Shown here: in pieces, positions 40,810 through 50,371 of the stretch
Position numbering within the stretch: position 1 is the stretch's first letter
Layout of the letters: each line of letters opens with the position of its first letter
Source: Anaerolineaceae bacterium
Lineage (GTDB): Bacteria > Chloroflexota > Anaerolineae > Anaerolineales > Anaerolineaceae
DNA length: 64,000 nucleotides
Direction of reading: 5' to 3'
Assembly (NCBI GenBank): GCA_003563055.1
Contig: PWSY01000036.1
Coordinates: forward strand, 26,103-90,102
Position numbers and translations under genes: made by a program
Notes under the pieces: model-generated
The model's database searches: none
Told to the model about the DNA's origin: nothing
What the model saw: the letters and a program-made list of their open reading frames with translations, nothing else

Positions 40810-41787
40810 CTACTCTTTTTCTTTGGTTAATCCGGGTGCTGCATGGCCTCGCAAAGCCAGGATCAGGTCTTTACGTCTGAGAGCTCGCTTTCTATCGATC
40901 TCTACAGCACTGGCCTTATCATCTGCCAGTTTCCTTAGGGCTTCTATCCAGGCAGCACTTTTTATGTCTGTTGGTTGCGTTCTCCAACGTTCCACTTTAA
41001 TCGCCAGTTCATCACCATTGACCAATTTCTGGTAACTTCGTGACAAGGTTTGCCCCTGTGATTCAAAAGTAAATTCTTCTTCAGAAAATTCAGGCTTTAT
41101 CGGGCATGCATGCATGCAGGCACCGCATTTGATGCAATAATAGTCCGCTAATACCAATTCACCTGAATCATTGATGTGCAACGCGCGTGTGGGGCAAACA
41201 TCCGCACAAGCCAGGCAGCCTTCCACACATCGTTCGCGATGCAATTCCACACTGCCTTGCCACCGTTGGGTGCCTTTGAAGGCGCCCTGGCTGGCCACTT
41301 CGCATTGGCGGCAACGGATGCAATCCTCAAATTTGATGACCATGGTGTCTTTTTTCTCATCATAGCTGATGATATTGGTGGGGCAGTTATCAATTACCAG
41401 GTCTTTGAGTGAAAAATCAAAGGATTCTTTATCAAAGGTAAGATGCCCGCGAACTTCCGGGAAAGCCTCATATTTAAGTACTGGATTCTCTGGTTGTCCA
41501 TTGACTGTCATCGAGATGGCATGTACTGTACAAATCTCCATACATATTCCGCAAAACACGCACAGTTCAGGATCCACATCCACAGAGGGCATAACGACCA
41601 TGCGTCCATCCACGATTTCGCCTTCGACATGGGTTAGAGCATCCTTAGGGCAAACGTTTGGACCCATCTGACAGCCAATACAGCGGTCTAGGTCCCAATT
41701 CATCACATAATGCCGAGTAACCATTGGTCGCTCAAGGGTCATCAAATGTTCGGTTCGTGTTTTTAGCGTTTTTCCACGTTCGCTCAT
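40810..41787 (-). CDS. Polyferredoxin-type multi-[4Fe-4S] protein
   Basis: 325 aa; multiple clusters (CIGCQMGPNVCP, CVFCGICMEIC, CIRCRQCE, CVEGCLACADVCP, CIKCGACMHACP). Confidence 0.9.
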   Translation of the reverse strand: MSERGKTLKTRTEHLMTLERPMVTRHYVMNWDLDRCIGCQMGPNVCPKDALTHVEGEIVDGRMVVMPSVDVDPELCVFCGICMEICTVHAISMTVNGQPENPVLKYEAFPEVRGHLTFDKESFDFSLKDLVIDNCPTNIISYDEKKDTMVIKFEDCIRCRQCEVASQGAFKGTQRWQGSVELHRERCVEGCLACADVCPTRALHINDSGELVLADYYCIKCGACMHACPIKPEFSEEEFTFESQGQTLSRSYQKLVNGDELAIKVERWRTQPTDIKSAAWIEALRKLADDKASAVEIDRKRALRRKDLILALRGHAAPGLTKEKE

Positions 41788-41796
41788 AATTTGCTC

Positions 41797-43281
41797 CTAA
41801 TCCCTGTGAACTTCTTCAATGAGTTGGTGATCGTGGTCAAAGAGCTTGATCTTGAGGGGAGTTTCACCGGGTTGCGCGTGGGTAGCACAACCCATACAGG
41901 GATCGTAAGCCCGAAAAGCCATCTCTATTTTGTTGAGTGCAGTATCACTGATTGGCTCACCTGGTTTGATCAGGTTCTTGGCGGCTTTAACAATTGACAT
42001 ATCAATGGCAGCATAATTGTTCGTTGTCCCCACAATCAAATTGACCGCCTGGACTAAACCACGTTCATCTGTTTTATAGTGGTGCATGAGTGTTCCACGT
42101 GGGGCTTCGACAATTGCAACCCCCTCTGTTGGCGTATCCGTTGGTATGGTGTGTACATCAGAATTGGTGATGGTACTATCCGAAGCCAATTCAACAGCCC
42201 GTTCTGCAGCATATAGCAACTCAATCAAGCGTGCCCAATGAGTCGCCAAAGTTGAGTGCACAGGCTTCCCACCCAACGTATCAAAAAATTTCTCATACAT
42301 TTTTTGAGCTTCTGGTGTAGCCATTCCATCTGCTACATTCAGTCTAGAGAGCGGTGAAGCGCGGTAGACGCCGCTATCCTTTCCATCCACAAAGCCTTTC
42401 CAGCCAATTGCTTTGAGGTAGGGAAACTTGAGGTATGTCCATGGTTCAATATGTTCAGCAATCACATCCAGGTACTCTTCTGGCCCAAATTTCACCAGTT
42501 CTACACCCTGTGGCGAGACAACCCTGACCTTACCATCGTAAAAGTTAACGTGGTTGCTTTCATCTACCAAACCCATGTAATAAGTTTGGTGGGCAAATGC
42601 GTCACTGGTGATCATATCGATATAGGCTGGATTCCCAAGTACGATATCTTCAAAAAGATCCAAAGTTTCCTTAGCAAAATCAACTGAGCGATATGCACGT
42701 TCCAGGATCGCTAACCGGTCTTCTTCATTGATTGGCTTGCTTATCCCACCAACAATCGCACTGACTGAGTGAATATAACGTCCGCCGATCAACGCCGTGA
42801 TCTCGTGATTGTCCTTCAGCAACTGCATGACTTTCGAACCAAACGCTTTCCCTACTTTGCGAACAACGCCAAGAATATTTCGTTCCGATTTGGGCGCATC
42901 CGGCCCTACGACAAAATCTGGTCCACCCAGGATATAGAAATGAGTGGCATGGTCAGCCACAAAAAAGGCTGAATACATCAATTCGCGTAATTTTTTTGCT
43001 GTGGGTGGTGGATCGACATGATAAACTGCATCACCAGCTTTAGCAGCAGCCATGTGGTGTGCAATCGGGCAAACACCACAGATACGTTGTGTAATCCGCG
43101 GCATTTCCTCTACAGGGCGACCTTCGCAGAACTTTTCAAAGCCTCGCAACTCCGGAATGATCAGGTAGGCATTAGCCAGAGCACCGTCCTCGTCTAAGAA
43201 TAAGTCGACTCGCGCATGTCCTTCCAGGCGGGTGATAGGATCAATACTGATTTTTTGCTTCATTCCGGTTACCTTACTCAT
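41797..43281 (-). CDS. [NiFe] hydrogenase large subunit, MvhA-like (group 3c-like)
   Basis: 494 aa; [19 protein letters not shown] and [10 protein letters not shown]; operon with HdrA/MvhD/MvhG-like genes. Confidence 0.93.
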   Translation of the reverse strand: MSKVTGMKQKISIDPITRLEGHARVDLFLDEDGALANAYLIIPELRGFEKFCEGRPVEEMPRITQRICGVCPIAHHMAAAKAGDAVYHVDPPPTAKKLRELMYSAFFVADHATHFYILGGPDFVVGPDAPKSERNILGVVRKVGKAFGSKVMQLLKDNHEITALIGGRYIHSVSAIVGGISKPINEEDRLAILERAYRSVDFAKETLDLFEDIVLGNPAYIDMITSDAFAHQTYYMGLVDESNHVNFYDGKVRVVSPQGVELVKFGPEEYLDVIAEHIEPWTYLKFPYLKAIGWKGFVDGKDSGVYRASPLSRLNVADGMATPEAQKMYEKFFDTLGGKPVHSTLATHWARLIELLYAAERAVELASDSTITNSDVHTIPTDTPTEGVAIVEAPRGTLMHHYKTDERGLVQAVNLIVGTTNNYAAIDMSIVKAAKNLIKPGEPISDTALNKIEMAFRAYDPCMGCATHAQPGETPLKIKLFDHDHQLIEEVHRD

Positions 43282-44242
43282 ATTTCATCTTATTCATAAT
43301 TGAGTCTGCCAACCCAAATCGATAGAAGGTGCCTGCTGGATCTGTCATTGTGTCAAGAATAACCTGCAGCTTTTCAGGGTCATCTGTGTCGATTAATGCA
43401 CCAATAGCACTGGCAAGCTTGGCCCCCTGGTCAATAATCCCTTCCGCGGGCCCGTAGCAGCCGCGACATGGCATATTACCCTGCAAACAAGGGGTACCAC
43501 AACCGGCTCTGGTTGCCGGACCGGAGCAGATGATTCCCTGGGTCAGGAAACACTTTTCCTGGTCTAAAGAGACCTCATGGGGTCGCTTAAATTCTTTGAT
43601 GCGGAAACTGGGTTCACCTTTATCTCTTTCGCAGACATCGCACACATTCTTAGGATCCACGCCCAATATTGATCCTTTTGCTGGCAGGTCACCGTTCAAT
43701 GCAGCTGTAAATACTTTCCAGACCTGGTCAACAACAGGGGGACAGCCTGGCATGAAGTAATCGACTTCAGTAATATCAGACAAACACTTGACCTGGTCAT
43801 AGAGTTCAGGAAGATCAACTTCGCCTTCCGGCATAAGTGTTTGCTTTTGAGGCCGCGTACCACGACTATCGTCAAGAGAAGGTGTGGTGTCAAAAACCCT
43901 CTGACACAGGGATTCAATGTCAAACAGATTAGCCAGACCGGGGATTCCCCCCAGATGAGAGCAAGAACCAAAAGAAATCATGCACTTGGATTTTTGCCGA
44001 AGTAGATGCGCCATTTCTTTGTTTTCACTGTTCCGAATTGCACCGTTGAAGAAGCAAATATCGATTTCTTTGTCTTTCATTGCGCGGACATCATCATACT
44101 TAAAATCCATAGCAGCCGGCCAAAATACAATATCAGCCTGTTCTGAAACATCCACCAAGCGCATCCCTAGTTCTGTGATGGTAACTTCACATCCGCCACA
44201 ACTGGCAGCCCAATAAAAGGCAAGTTTCGGTTTTGCAGTCAT
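43274..44242 (-). CDS. [NiFe] hydrogenase small subunit, MvhG-like
   Basis: 322 aa; AASCGGCEVTITELG, SFGSCSHLGGIPGL, MPGCPPVVDQVW, CLQGNMPCRGCYGP. Confidence 0.93.
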   Translation of the reverse strand: MTAKPKLAFYWAASCGGCEVTITELGMRLVDVSEQADIVFWPAAMDFKYDDVRAMKDKEIDICFFNGAIRNSENKEMAHLLRQKSKCMISFGSCSHLGGIPGLANLFDIESLCQRVFDTTPSLDDSRGTRPQKQTLMPEGEVDLPELYDQVKCLSDITEVDYFMPGCPPVVDQVWKVFTAALNGDLPAKGSILGVDPKNVCDVCERDKGEPSFRIKEFKRPHEVSLDQEKCFLTQGIICSGPATRAGCGTPCLQGNMPCRGCYGPAEGIIDQGAKLASAIGALIDTDDPEKLQVILDTMTDPAGTFYRFGLADSIMNKMKYE

Positions 44243-45198
44243 GCTATCGCCTCCTTAGGTGCTTTCAATGTGCTCAGCATATCATCGACTTCATATTTGA
44301 TTCGGCCTCGTTCTTGAGTGCCAATTTGCACAAGTCGGATATTTTTATCGTTTAACTGCATTTGCTTTAGCATGGCATCCAGCAAACTGATTTTGCATTT
44401 TGCTACATGGTTACCGCGCTTGAAATGGCATTCTCCTGGTTTGCAACCGCATACCAGCACACCATTAATCCCAGAATCAAGGGCCATGAGTGCGTGTTGG
44501 GGGTCGATACGACCAGTACAGGGTATGTGCACGATCTTTACCTGATCTTCTGGGTAGCTTTCTAATAAAGAGACATCTGCATCCTCACGCAGCGACCAAT
44601 CACAAACAAAAGCCACCAATAGGGGATTATGTGGTATTACGTAACCAAATTGTGACGTTATTTCTGTGTTGCTGACACCCTCACGTGCAATTGCCCCTAA
44701 CGGACAGGCCCCAACGCAGGTCCCGCAACGCATGCATTTATTCGCGTCGACCTCGGATAACCGATCAAGGTCTCCATTGTGTTCTTTCTCATATAAAGAA
44801 GGCGCTTCATATGGGCAGACCATCACACAAATGCCGCAGCCAGAACAGAGCTCTTCATCTACAGAAACTGGTGTTAATGGTGATGTGTACCCAGCTTCCA
44901 CTGCAAGTTTTTTGACAGCTGCAATCACTTGCGAGATGTGAATCTCTTGCGGGCAGGCTTGATAACAAAGATCGCATTCAGAGCACATCCAGGTTGTTGG
45001 ACTTTTAAAGGCCTCATCCTTGAGGTCCATTATAGCCAATCTTAAAAGGCGCCGTGGGTTATAGTCTGGTTCAACCTTTTGCTGGATCATGCACTTACTG
45101 ACGCAAGTACCACATGAATAGCATAATTCGAGGTGTTCACCACCCGGGATGGATTTGACTTCATCTGCAAAGGTTCTTATCATGATTGAATGGCTCAT
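44239..45198 (-). CDS. HdrC-like / ferredoxin / MvhD-like fusion protein
   Basis: 319 aa; CYSCGTCVSKC + CSECDLCYQACP (HdrC-like), CSGCGICVMVCP + CMRCGTCVGACP, then MvhD-like FVCDW...CTGRIDPQHAL...CGCKPGECHF. Confidence 0.88.
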   Translation of the reverse strand: MSHSIMIRTFADEVKSIPGGEHLELCYSCGTCVSKCMIQQKVEPDYNPRRLLRLAIMDLKDEAFKSPTTWMCSECDLCYQACPQEIHISQVIAAVKKLAVEAGYTSPLTPVSVDEELCSGCGICVMVCPYEAPSLYEKEHNGDLDRLSEVDANKCMRCGTCVGACPLGAIAREGVSNTEITSQFGYVIPHNPLLVAFVCDWSLREDADVSLLESYPEDQVKIVHIPCTGRIDPQHALMALDSGINGVLVCGCKPGECHFKRGNHVAKCKISLLDAMLKQMQLNDKNIRLVQIGTQERGRIKYEVDDMLSTLKAPKEAIA

Positions 45199-47717
45199 GC
45201 AATCTCCTTTGATTTCAAAATCGCATCGACGAGGTTGTCAGAATATAACATTGCTTCTGGCACACCAGGGACACCCGGGAATCTTTTTAAGCGTTTTTCC
45301 ATTTCCGGTTTCAATCGTGCAATTTCTTCCTGGAGCTGCTCTGGTGACATTTTATCTAATACATCTTGCATTTCATTTAGGACCCTGGCATATTTATCAC
45401 CCTCAGCAGCGCTGATCCATTCCACCCGGAAACGACCTTCTGTCATTTCCATTCTTTCAAAGATCTTTTTCAAGCGCACTGCTCGTTTAGCGCCAATTAT
45501 CTGTCCTGTGATATAGTGACAGTCTTGTGGGTGACATCCAGAAAATAGCACGGCACCTGCGCCTAATCGATAGGCTTCATAGATGAAGTCAGAATCCATC
45601 CTGGCCGAACACATGACCTTGATGCCACGTTCATTGGCGGTATATTCGAAGTGACTTGTCCCAGCCAGGTCTGCACCACCATATGAACACCAGTGACAGC
45701 GTAAAGCAAGAATTTTTTCTTCAGGCTTATCAGCTAATAACGCTCGTATTTGAGACAATAATTGTGCATCCGTATAGTGAAGTTGCGAGATGGCATCTTC
45801 AGGGCATTCTGCCACACACCCGCCGCAACCATGACACTTTGCAGTGATGATTTCGGCCGCTTTATCACCCTCAATCACTACAGCGCCGTAAGGACAAGCC
45901 TTTACACATAAGCCGCAGGCACGGCCTTTTGTAGTGGCGGTACAACGTTCAGGCCATACAACAGCCACGATAGGTTCGATTTCCCATCTTTCGGATAAGA
46001 GAATTCGGCTTGCACGGGATGCTGCTGCAGATCCCTGGGCGACACTGCTGGGAATATCTTTTGGCCCCTGGCAAGCGCCGGCGAAGAAAATGCCATCGGT
46101 AGGGCTGTCTATCGGGCGAAGTTTGGGATGATATTCCATGAACCAACCGCCCGGGCTCTGAGCGACGTTTAACACCGAGCTCATGTGATTCTGATCAGGT
46201 TGTGGTATGGCTGCCTGGTTGAGCATGACCATGTCATATTCATTTTCGATCACCCGACCTAAGGTGATATCTTCAGAATGGACGAACAGGTTATGAGTGG
46301 CCTCATCTTCTGTGATTAAGCTTGGTCGACCTTGGATAAAGTGAATACCCATCTCGCGAGCTCGGTCATAAAATTCTTCGTAACCTTTAGAAGGTGTGCG
46401 GATGTCCATGTAGTATATGGTGATATCCACACTTGGGTTCATTTGTTTTAATAAGACTGCGTTTTTGATCGAGTACATGCAGCAGAAATTTGAGCATGAT
46501 GGGATGTAACGTTTGTCTCGAGAGCCGACACAGTTGATAAAGGCTATTCTTTGTGGATTTCTACGATCGCTTGGGCGGATTAAGTTTCCCATTGTCGGCC
46601 CGGCTGAGTTATTGAGGCGTTCCATTTCCATGGAGGTGATTACATTGGGGAAGCGCCCATAACCGTATTCTTCCATCACACTTGGGTCAAAATGGGAGAA
46701 GCCGGTAGCAACCACAATTGCGCCGATGTCTTCCTCGACGATTTTATCCTCTTGGCTGAAATCAATTGCCTCTAAAGAGCCACAGGCTTCAACGCATTTA
46801 TAGCAGTGGATGCAAGCATCAAGGTCTATGGAGTAAATTAAAGGCACCGATTGGCTCATAGGTACGTAAGCAGCCTTGCGGGGCGCCAGGTTCAATTCGT
46901 AGTGGTTGGGGACCTCAATAGGGCAAACTTTTGCACAATCACCGCAGCCATTACAGCGGTCGGCTAGAACATGTTTGGCCTTTTCTCGCAGTGTGACTTT
47001 GAAGTTGCCAACAAAACCTTCGACTTTTTCTACTTCGGTGAATGCTCGTACATCTATCCGGGGTTGACGCGCCGCGTCAACCATTTTTGGTGCGAGTATT
47101 CATATGCTACAGTCCATGGTAGGGAAGGTCTTATTAAGCTGGGACATGACCCCACCAATGGTTGGTTCCTTCTCGACCAGGATTGTCTCAATGCCCTGTT
47201 CTGCCAAATCCAAAGAAGCACTAATCCCTGCAACACCGCCACCGATCACAAGTGCTTTGTGTGTCACAGGGACATCAATCATGTCAAGTGGAGTCATGAA
47301 CCGTGTCTTAGCGATGGCTGCAGCAGTTAAATCCATGGATTTCTGCAGCGCCCCTTCCCGATCGTGACCGTGTGCCCAGGTGCACTGCTCACGAATATTC
47401 GCCATTTCCATCAAAAAAGGATTTAATCCCGCTTCTGCAACAGCACCGCGAAAAGTTGGTTCGTGCATGCGCACTGAGCATGCTGAAACAACAATTCGGT
47501 TTAATTTATGTTTTTCAATATCTTCTTTAATTAACCGCTGGCCTGAGTCCGCACAGGCATATAATGTATCTGTGGCGTGTACAACATCCGGCAGACCTTC
47601 AGCAAATGCGACCACCTCTTTAGGGTCAATCACTCCAGCAATATTGCTGCCGCAGTGGCAGATATATACACCGATGCGAAGTTCTTCGTTCTCCGGTTGA
47701 TGACTTTGTTCGATCAT
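45195..47717 (-). CDS. hdrA: HdrA-MvhD fusion, predicted selenoprotein (in-frame UGA at 47102..47100 read as Sec206), 840 aa
   Basis: ORFs 47100..47717 and 45195..47084 are in the same frame, separated by TGA only: ...TMDCSI-[TGA]-ILAPKMVDAARQP...; HdrA motifs VYICHCGSNIAG, GGGVAGISASLDLAEQG, C-terminal MvhD motif RCHWCSYGGADLAG. Confidence 0.9.
47062..47082 (-). promoter_or_regulatory. Candidate bacterial SECIS hairpin for hdrA
   Basis: GGTTGACGC-GGC-GCGTCAACC: perfect 9-bp stem, GGC apical loop, 26 nt between UGA and loop. Confidence 0.85.
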
Positions 47718-48226
47718 CGAGGATCCTTTGTTTTGGATGGAAACTCAAGGCTGCTTTTAATCAATTTTCGCCGGGTTCGTTGAGAACGTTGATCTGGAGT
47801 CGTGTACTCAAGGGCATCTTTGGGGCAAATCTTGACGCATTGGGGACCTTCTTCGACATCCTCGCATTGGTTGCAGAACTCGGCTAATTTTGTATGATGG
47901 TTAATTGAAATAGCGCCAAAATCGCAGGCTTCGATGCACCAGGCACATCCATCACATTTTTGTGGATCAATGTGGATGATCCCAGTTTCACTGTCCTGAG
48001 TGAGGGCATCCCGGGTACATGCGATCACACATGGGGCATTTTCACAGGTCCGGCATGCAACCGCAGTGATTAATACCTCATCCACTCGTACGGTACGAAT
48101 GCGACTTCGGTAGGTGTTGAATTCTCCTGTTTTTGTGTAGGAGCAGATATATTCGCATAACTGACACCCAATGCATAGTTCAGGATCACAAACGATATAT
48201 TTATACTTTGATGTGGAAGCAACCAT
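47714..48226 (-). CDS. 4Fe-4S dicluster ferredoxin (HycB/BamC-like electron-transfer subunit)
   Basis: 170 aa; CIGCQLCEYICS, CRTCENAPCVIAC, CDGCAWCIEAC, CNQCEDVEEGPQCVKICP. Confidence 0.9.
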   Translation of the reverse strand: MVASTSKYKYIVCDPELCIGCQLCEYICSYTKTGEFNTYRSRIRTVRVDEVLITAVACRTCENAPCVIACTRDALTQDSETGIIHIDPQKCDGCAWCIEACDFGAISINHHTKLAEFCNQCEDVEEGPQCVKICPKDALEYTTPDQRSQRTRRKLIKSSLEFPSKTKDPR

Positions 48227-48237
48227 TATTAAACTCC

Positions 48238-50124
48238 TTATACGCCAATTTCTTCGGCGACATCGTCCATACCGAGGTCAATAAGCACTTTTTTGGGTAT
48301 CAGACCTTCTTCGGTCCAGCCTTTTGCTTCATAATAAATTTTCTTCAGGTAATCAAGTTCATCATCTGTGACGACGTGCCCAGCAGAGGGGCCTATCGTC
48401 ATCGGCTCATTCTTCCAGCGGTAGGGCAGGTCATCGTCTTCTTTTTTCCAACCCTCCCGAATATTGAATGCTTTTTTCATCGTATGTGCGCGAACCCCAA
48501 TTGAGTCTACGTCATCATAGTCAAAGTTCCAGCCAGTGGTAGCATTGATAAGGTTGGCGATGGCTGGCCAGGCACCTGCTCGATCTGCCTTGCCTGTAAA
48601 ACAACGGCGAATAAATTTACAGAGAGGCAGGGTGTCGTACACAGCTGCATATTCTTCAGAACGGGATGCTACTTCACCTCGCGTTTCATCAATCGTGAAG
48701 CGGTTGGTCTCACCTTTGATATCCGGGTCGTACGCGGCTGAACGGTTATGGCATCCACCTCTTGTGCCAACAGCCAGGCCCAGCGCGAAGGTTTTCAAAG
48801 AACGGGCGTCATACCCTGGATTCTCCAACCCTTTAATGTGCATGGCCCATTTCCATGTTTCAGTACCACGCTCTTCATCGAGCATACTTGATGCAATTCG
48901 GGTTCCTTCAGCCAAAATTGCACCAATACCCTCACGATCTCTGATCATCCTGGCGAGAATGACAGCACCTTCACCGTTGCCAAAATTGAGTTCGATGCCA
49001 TCAGGGGCTGCTTCACATTTGAAATCTTCTTTTTTTAAGACACCACGCTCATAACATTCCATAGCGAATGAAATTGATACGCCCATCGACATCGCGTCCA
49101 TACCGCTTTTATCGGCGATATCCACCAATTGGATGGCTGCGGTCATATCATCAATCCCACAGTTCGAGCTGACTGCCTGAAGGCACTCATATTCGATGCC
49201 CGTCATGGCACCGGCAAAGGGGCCTTTTTTAACCATCGACATTTGTTCACATGCAATGGGGCATTGAGCACAGGCGATTACTTTGACCTTGTGGTGTTCA
49301 TCCAGATATTCGCCACTGATTAATTCTGCAAATTCAAAAACACCTTCCTGGAAATTCCTGGTAGGTAGCAAGCCTAACTTATTCATGTTAAGCACATTGG
49401 TGGATGTACCGTAGATGCGATATTTTTCTGTATGGGGTCCTTGGGAAGATTCAGTAATATCGAAGGACATTTGTAATAATGTTTCAGGGTCCGCAACGGT
49501 GATCCCATAGGTGCCTCGAACCGAGACGGCTTTGATTTTCTTGCTTGCCCAGACAGCTCCATGACCTGTTCTGCCTGCCTGACGGCCATCGTTAGTTACA
49601 TTCGCAAAGCGAACCATCTTCTCACCAGCGGGGCCGATGGTTGCAGAACGGATTTGGTCATCGCCAAACATCTCGCGGATTTCCTCTTCTGTTTCAAATG
49701 TCCCGAGACCAAGCAGTTTGTCTGCTGGTAGGAACTCAACCCTGTTGTCATCGATGAAAATGTGAATCCAGTTTTCGCTGCCACCGTGAATCACCACACC
49801 ATCCCATTGTGCTCTTTTTAAAGCGATTGAGAACCAACTTCCAGAGAGACTATCACCAATCATTCCTGTCAGGGGGGATTTTGACGCTAAACCATACTTT
49901 CCTCCCACAGGAACAGGGGTGCCAGCAAAAATGCCGTTAGCAAAGCAGATTGGATTTCCTTGGCTGTATGGATCACACCCAACTTCGATGTTTTCCCAAC
50001 ATAGTCGGGTTGCCATGGATACACCGCCAATATAAAGCTTGTACCATTCCTCTGGTTTATCTTCGGTCCAGTGACTACGGTTTGTTAGATCAATGTGTAA
50101 AATATTTCCACTATAACCATGCAT
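48238..50124 (-). CDS. Tungsten-type aldehyde ferredoxin oxidoreductase (AOR) family protein
   Basis: 628 aa; HGYSGNILHIDLT, GGKYGLASKSPLTGMIGDSLSGSWF, CAQCPIACEQ, GLAVGTRGGCHNRSAAYDPDIKG. Confidence 0.93.
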   Translation of the reverse strand: MHGYSGNILHIDLTNRSHWTEDKPEEWYKLYIGGVSMATRLCWENIEVGCDPYSQGNPICFANGIFAGTPVPVGGKYGLASKSPLTGMIGDSLSGSWFSIALKRAQWDGVVIHGGSENWIHIFIDDNRVEFLPADKLLGLGTFETEEEIREMFGDDQIRSATIGPAGEKMVRFANVTNDGRQAGRTGHGAVWASKKIKAVSVRGTYGITVADPETLLQMSFDITESSQGPHTEKYRIYGTSTNVLNMNKLGLLPTRNFQEGVFEFAELISGEYLDEHHKVKVIACAQCPIACEQMSMVKKGPFAGAMTGIEYECLQAVSSNCGIDDMTAAIQLVDIADKSGMDAMSMGVSISFAMECYERGVLKKEDFKCEAAPDGIELNFGNGEGAVILARMIRDREGIGAILAEGTRIASSMLDEERGTETWKWAMHIKGLENPGYDARSLKTFALGLAVGTRGGCHNRSAAYDPDIKGETNRFTIDETRGEVASRSEEYAAVYDTLPLCKFIRRCFTGKADRAGAWPAIANLINATTGWNFDYDDVDSIGVRAHTMKKAFNIREGWKKEDDDLPYRWKNEPMTIGPSAGHVVTDDELDYLKKIYYEAKGWTEEGLIPKKVLIDLGMDDVAEEIGV

Positions 50125-50371
50125 CCGAAATCTCTCCTATTTTTCTCTAGGGTGTGTCTGGAAAATTAATAATCTTGAAGGACTTTTTTTTGCCATTAAT
50201 TTGCTGGTGAGTTATCTCATTTTCAAATATGATTAACTGAACAGCTTATTTATACTCATGGATTGATTTTGTCAATAGTGAAGGATGTAATCAATCACCG
50301 TGAATATTATCTTTACACTTATTGAATACTTTATTGGAATATTTTACCACAGCAGTTATTCGAAGAAGCAT

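Noticed and set aside
43274-44242. Additional selenocysteine in the Mvh hydrogenase subunits or the MvhD domain
   Set aside because: The expected ligand positions are encoded as Cys (or Ser in one MvhD copy, TCG) and no in-frame TGA splits these ORFs.
47084-47100. Interpretation of split hdrA as a pseudogene or as two separate genes
   Set aside because: The two parts are exactly in frame, the only interruption is one TGA at a position expected to be Cys/Sec, a SECIS-like hairpin follows, and neighbouring genes are intact.
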